DNA of 64,000 bases from Cryptomeria japonica. Lineage: Eukaryota > Streptophyta > Pinopsida > Cupressales > Cupressaceae. Positions within the stretch are counted from its first letter, which is position 1, and the number at the start of each line of letters is the position of its first letter. Made by a program: the position numbers and the translations under genes. Shown one piece after another: positions 59,391 through 64,000 of the stretch. Location of the stretch: assembly GCF_030272615.1 (NCBI RefSeq), contig NC_081408.1:606599673-606663672 (forward strand), in the 5' to 3' direction. The notes below the pieces were generated by a model. That model saw nothing but the letters and a program-made list of their open reading frames with translations, had not been told where the DNA came from and did no database searches.

Positions 59391-60557
59391 TGAACATCCT
59401 CATTCTGATTATTCATGGTTAGATCTGAAAAATTTGCTTCCTTAATTACATTTCCATGTTTGATCTTTTGCAAATTTTAGAGGTTGATTGCATAAAAACC
59501 CTAAAATTTTCTTTTTATTAATTAAGCTTGTGAAATGTTTAATTGTTAATGCTTGTTTCAGATCTACCCTTCTATTGCAAATTTTCAATTCATATTTGTG
59601 CTTTAATTTTGAAAATTAAGTGGTTAAGTGTCAAAACCCTAATTTTTAAAACCCTCTTGATTCAACCTTTGACTGATAATTTCATTGATCAAAACACCTC
59701 CAAATCAGCTGTAACTTTGGATTCCACAACAAAATCACAATATCTTTCCTCCCTAAAAATTTGGAAAAAAGTTACGAGGACCGTGTGCACTCCGAGCGCC
59801 ATCGTCCCCGACATTTTTTCCAAAATTTCGGGAGCTAGATCTTACTGTATTTCTCTGCTAAAATCCAGAATTTTGGCTGATTTTATCAATTCTAACACTT
59901 TCAAAATTAAAGTCAAAGTTCGTCTAGTGATTGCTTGGATAAAGGCTTATAATCATTCAAAAATTGTTGAAATTGAAATTTTTGTTAAAATTGTGTTTCT
60001 TACTGTCCTAAATCTGAAAAGTGTGTTGGCATTCATTCGAAATTTCAATGCTTTGTTCAAATTTTTGCAGTTTGTGACTTTTGAAATTAAGTGTTTAATT
60101 GCATCAACTTTGATTTCTCCTTTCAAATTTGAATTTTGCATGAAATCGAGTCAACTTTTAAGTTTCAAAGCCTGTATTGCTTTCAGTATTCCCTCTAAAA
60201 TCATAAAATTCAAAATTTCAGTTTCCCTCTCTTTTTCAAAATTCAAATTTTACATTTTTCAACAATCTTGGTAGGGTTCAATTTTGAGATTGCAACTTTA
60301 ATTTGGCCTATCTACAGATCGTAAAATCACTCAATTTTTTCAGATTAGCTTTAAAATCATCATAACTTGCATCCCTAAAAATTTTGAAAAAAGTTGCGAG
60401 GACCGTGTGCACTCCGTTCACCACTGTCCCGGACATTTTTTCCGAAATTTTGGGAGATTGTCCTGATTGCATTTAACAGCTTAAATCTAGGAGATTGGCT
60501 GATTTTATTGAAATTTGCTACCTCTAAAATTCAAAATCTTCTCTCTCTCTTTAGTGC
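59391..60557 (+). other. gypsy-E leader with two copies of a GC-rich motif
   Basis: AT-rich untranslated leader before gag. A segment of about 75 bp centred on GAGGACCGTGTGCACTCCG occurs at about 59757-59835 and 60377-60455. A related copy sits in each LTR (58975, 63680). An open frame at 59543-60274 spans the first copy but has no domain. Confidence 0.65.
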
Positions 60558-62820
60558 ATGAGTTTTACAACAATAAGCCCTACTTACACTATTCGCGTTA
60601 GACGAAGCCTTAGAATTAAGTCTTTCCAAGGTTTAATTATTGAGGAGATGGAACCTAATTTGAATGGCCTTTTTAACGAGGACATGGGTAATTCCTCTAA
60701 TCCTCTTAATGATGAAGAAGCTCTCCATGAGGTTTCTGTAGAACAACTTTCAAAATTGGATAACCAATTTGATGATTTTCGACAATGGATGTCTCAAGAA
60801 TACCCTGATAGTGAAGCTCTTTCATTAATTGAGGGTCTAAAACGTATGGTTCAAAGTGATAAGAATGGAATTGATATTTTGCGTGGTATTGCACACATTG
60901 TGGATTCAAATGTGATGCCTATGAAGAGTTGTGCCGAAACTTTAGGTTATACACAACCTCCTACTCAAGTTAATCATTCTATTCCTTTGACAACTCCTAT
61001 TGCTAGTATACCTACTTTTACATCAAACATAATGACTACTTCAATACAAGACATTCCTCCTATGATCACTAGTCATGGGGGCAATCCCTCTTCTTCAATC
61101 AACCCTCTTCCTTCATTCAATCCAACTTCTTCATTTATTCCTTCAATAAGTGTTCCTATTATATCTCCACAAATGAACATGACGCAGGGGGGAAATTCAT
61201 TTAGCCATTCCATTCCTCCTTGTAGTGTTCCTCCTTTCCAATCATCTCCTATGACTAACTATCATAGTGTCCCGCCACCTTACTCTCTACCTTCTTTCAA
61301 TAACATAATACCTCCATCACAATCTAACACGTCTAATATGAACTCTTCAACTGAAGCGACCATTAACAATCTTGCACAAACTGTCCCTTCTTTACAGCAA
61401 CAAATTGCCTCTATGAATCAATCTAAGTTTAGTGTGCCCACTTTCTCTTGACATTGTTCGAGCTATCCCCCCTAAACATGTTGAAATTCTGCATTTGGAA
61501 CTTTATAATGGTAAGGGTGATCCTCTAACACATGTTAAGACCTTTCAAACAATATGTACCGATTTTGCTTATGACCAAAGGTTGCTTGCAAAACTGTTTA
61601 CTAGAACATTAAGAGATAAAGCCCTACAATGGTATTGCTCGTTGCCTTTTTATTCTATTTCTTCTTTCGAACAACTTGCAAATGCTTTTATTCAACAATT
61701 TCAAAACAATATAAGTCCTAAAGTTACTTTGATTGATTTAATGCATTGTAAACAAGGTGTTAAAGAAAAAGTGACTGATTTCATTGGTAGATATAAGCAT
61801 TTGTATGCTCAAATTTCTTTTCCAGTACCTGACAATGATATTCAAAGAATATTTATTTCTAATTTACAAAAAGATATTAGAGAAAAACTCCTGTTTTCTG
61901 AGTTTACTTCTTTCCAACAATTGTGCGCAACTCTTCACAATTATCAACTGACTGTGAGTCAAATGGAACAAGCAAATCCTATGGCTCCGAGTGATAAGGG
62001 TGATAGTAGTCAACAACCATTTGGGAAGTTTAAACCGAACAGAGAGTCAATTAAATTCAATGAAAACATCATCAACCACAATGTGAATGCAGCATCAGGT
62101 GTGCCTCCTATTTCTAAGTTTTTCAAGAAAGAAAGAAAGTTTACTCCTTTGAATGAATCATTGCATAGTATTATGAATAAGTTATTGGAACAAAATGTGC
62201 TTACTCTTCCTCCTATAAGGCAAATAGATCCTGCAAAGATTAACTCACCCTATTTTGATAACAAATCTTTTTGTCAATTTCATCGTCATCCTGGGCATGA
62301 TACTGAAAAATGTTTTGCTTTAAAGGGTAAAATTCAAGATTTGATTGATAATAATACTATCTCTGTTTCTGGTGTGAATGATAAAGGCAACACATATGTA
62401 GCTCCTCCTAACCAAAATCTTAAAATTTTTACTAATCCATTACCTTCTCATACCTCTAATGTGATTGAGACTAATGATTCCTCTTTCTCACGTGATGGTC
62501 TTGTGTCTATGACTCCAAATGTGATTAACTTTGTAGAGCAACAGAAAATCCCTAAAGAACCTTCCATCACATTTGATTCCAATGAAACTATCAGGGCACC
62601 TGATGATCCTTTATATATAGTTGCAAAAGTCAAGAATACACCTTGCCGTGGAGTGCTTATTGATCCTTCTTGTATGGTTAATGTCATTACTGAAGAATTT
62701 CTTTTTACTTTGCAATTCAATCAAGTGATCTACGATGAAACAAATGTGGTTGTGAAACTATTTGATGCATTTTCTTCTCCTGCAATTGGTTCTATTACAT
62801 TACCTATTGAGGTCCATAAC
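60558..62820 (+). pseudogene. gypsy-E gag and truncated protease
   Basis: ATG 60558 opens 297 codons with a Pro/Ser/Ile-rich second half. A +1 shift near 61435 leads to the main gag domain (61432 onward; ELYNGKGDPLTHVKTF, ALQWYCSLP), a zinc-knuckle-like CQFHRHPGHDTEKC near 62270 and the protease start near 62640. There the active site reads LIDPSCMVNVI, without the D-S/T-G triad. The frame runs eight codons into the LTR at 62821 and stops, so protease, RT and integrase are lost. Gag order and motifs resemble the 1705-5808 polyprotein but the sequence is distinct. Confidence 0.8.
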
Positions 62821-64000
62821 TGTAGCGTCCTAAAATTGTGACACTTGCAATTTCGACTGCATTTCGGTCTTCACGATGGCGACGCAACATGCAACCTGAA
62901 TGGAGACCTCGAAACCTGATTATGACACCAAAAATTGCATTTTCTTGCACCCTGGCCTGAACCTCCTTTGCACCCTGCTGTCCCGGGAGGTGGGACCAGA
63001 GCGCCCAGCACCCTGGTCCTCCAGGACCAGGGCCCAGCGCCCTGGTCCTCCAGGACCAGGGCGCCCAGCGCCCTGGTCCCTGGGTCCTATTTTGGGCTCG
63101 GTCTCTTTTGGACTTCGGGTCTTTATGTTTGCAAATTGGAAAATTATCTTTCTTGGTCGGCCTAAGGTCGGGAAAATCAGTCTATCAGCCCTAATCGACA
63201 AGTATATAAATGACATTTTCCTCTTTCATTCGATATGATGGAAAAGGCATGGAAACTATACTCAAGCATTCAAGCATTCAAGCATTCCTTCAAGCAATTG
63301 ATCATTCTAAGTCTCCATTCAAGGCTAAGTGTTGCATTCAAGAAAAGGATTCAACCATTGAAGAGGAGATCACATACTACATGCTACATACAACATACAA
63401 CAATACAACAAACAACAACATCTATACCTTCGCACATAAGGATACAAACATCCTTACAACAAGGTATTAGTACTTATTTTACATTACATTTACAACAATT
63501 TCTCATTTCTTGGTTAATTCCAAAACTGGGGTTTGACCTAAAGGCAAACCCCTAATCCCTAACCCCCCAATTGTCTTCGCTTTTCTGTGTGTAGGTTGTA
63601 GGTACGCAGCTGAAATTGAAGATCTGGAATCCTTGTGCAGAGACGAACATATCCCCCTTCGTTTCGTAGATTTTTCGGAGGACCGTGTGGACGCCGGGCG
63701 CCATCGTCCCGTCAACTTTTGCTCAAATTTGCAGGATAGCGCCGTATCGACATTTTACTACTAATTCCAAGTCCACAGCTTCATCCTATATCCCTATCTC
63801 AGTTTATAAGCGAATCTTTGTCACTTTCTATGCATTCCTAGCTTAATTCTTCTATCAACATTCTTTACAAAAGAGGGTAGCCTTGCTTTCTTAACCCTTG
63901 AAACACATTTAGCATCCAATCTTGCATTGTGTGGGATTGGATCTTGTGGGTTTCAACCCCTCTTTTGAATGTAAAGTCTCTCCCTTAAGTGAAAACCATC
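62821..64000 (+). repeat. gypsy-E family second LTR (cut by window end)
   Basis: It starts TGTAGCGTCCTAAAATTG and parallels 58144-59373 to about 100 bp before its end. It differs clearly from the first LTR at many positions and carries a larger GC-rich palindromic array at 62990-63090. Whether it is a 3' LTR or the 5' LTR of a nested copy cannot be settled inside the window. Confidence 0.82.
63002..63085. repeat. GC-rich palindromic minisatellite in the LTR
   Basis: Perfect inverted repeats CCCTGGTCCT-CC-AGGACCAGGG at 63011-63032 and GCGCCCTGGTCCT-CC-AGGACCAGGGCGC (13-bp arms) at 63037-63064, followed by a partial third unit. The first LTR has decayed equivalents at 58310-58390. Confidence 0.85.

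Larger units (their letters stand above)
58144..62820 (+). mobile_element. Ty3/gypsy element gypsy-E: LTR, leader, gag, broken protease
   Basis: LTR 58144-59373, PBS 59377, a long AT-rich leader, then gag and the start of protease. Coding DNA stops exactly where a second LTR of the family begins at 62821. RT, integrase and a PPT are missing. Either the element suffered an internal deletion reaching the 3' LTR edge, or the LTR at 62821 is the 5' LTR of another copy nested in this one. The absence of a purine tract before 62821 favours nesting. It inserted into copia-A (+) at 58143. Confidence 0.75.

Noticed and set aside
62900-63238. Pro/Arg/Gly-rich open frames on both strands
   Set aside because: Translation of the GC palindromic array in the LTR.

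Overview
This is plant nuclear DNA, about 85-90% of it made of nested and decayed LTR retrotransposons around one recognisable host gene. The layered Ty3/gypsy and Ty1/copia insertions, the AT-rich spacers and a host intron of over 2 kb suggest a large-genome plant, possibly a conifer; that is inference, as no marker names the species. No rRNA, tRNA or CRISPR array was seen.

Layout. 1-9830: 3' part of a Ty3/gypsy element of Tat-like type, with leader, a 1367-codon gag-protease ORF fused in frame to an integrase tail (RT, RNase H and integrase core absent), an antisense plant-mobile-domain pseudogene whose intron carries covarying hairpin repeats, a PPT and a 3' LTR with AT palindromes. 9836-11262: CT-rich low-complexity tract. 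11263-17905: minus-strand copia element (called copia-A here). 18985-19640: relic of a LINE RNase H domain. 19850-24359: five-exon GDSL esterase/lipase gene, the only apparently functional host gene. 24360-27530: AT-rich spacer.

27531-35845: chained gypsy LTRs, the second split by a complete minus-strand non-autonomous copia element (copia-D, 30096-35556, TSD AATCC). 35846-41667: minus-strand copia-B. 41668-45845: minus-strand, truncated copia-C. 46345-58143: plus-strand copia-A copy, split by a complete 6.6-kb non-autonomous LTR element (49778-56387, TSD GTAAG). 58144-64000: gypsy-E, with LTR, leader, gag and broken protease, then a second LTR of the same family running off the window.

How the parts relate. 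The most unusual component is the 49778-56387 element. It has clean LTRs, TSD, initiator-Met PBS and PPT, yet encodes no protease, integrase or RT. It carries a coiled-coil/CCHC gag-like ORF and a second ORF of about 1,080 codons whose function I cannot recognise. Its PPT-LTR junction is nearly identical to that of copia-A, so it was plausibly mobilised by copia enzymes in trans. Three separate elements here (gypsy 1-9830, copia-D, 49778-56387) lack RT but keep gag and termini, so non-autonomy is the theme of the window. Insertion order can be read directly: copia-A (+) is older than both the 49778 element and gypsy-E, which interrupt it, and the gypsy LTR at 29587-35692 is older than copia-D.
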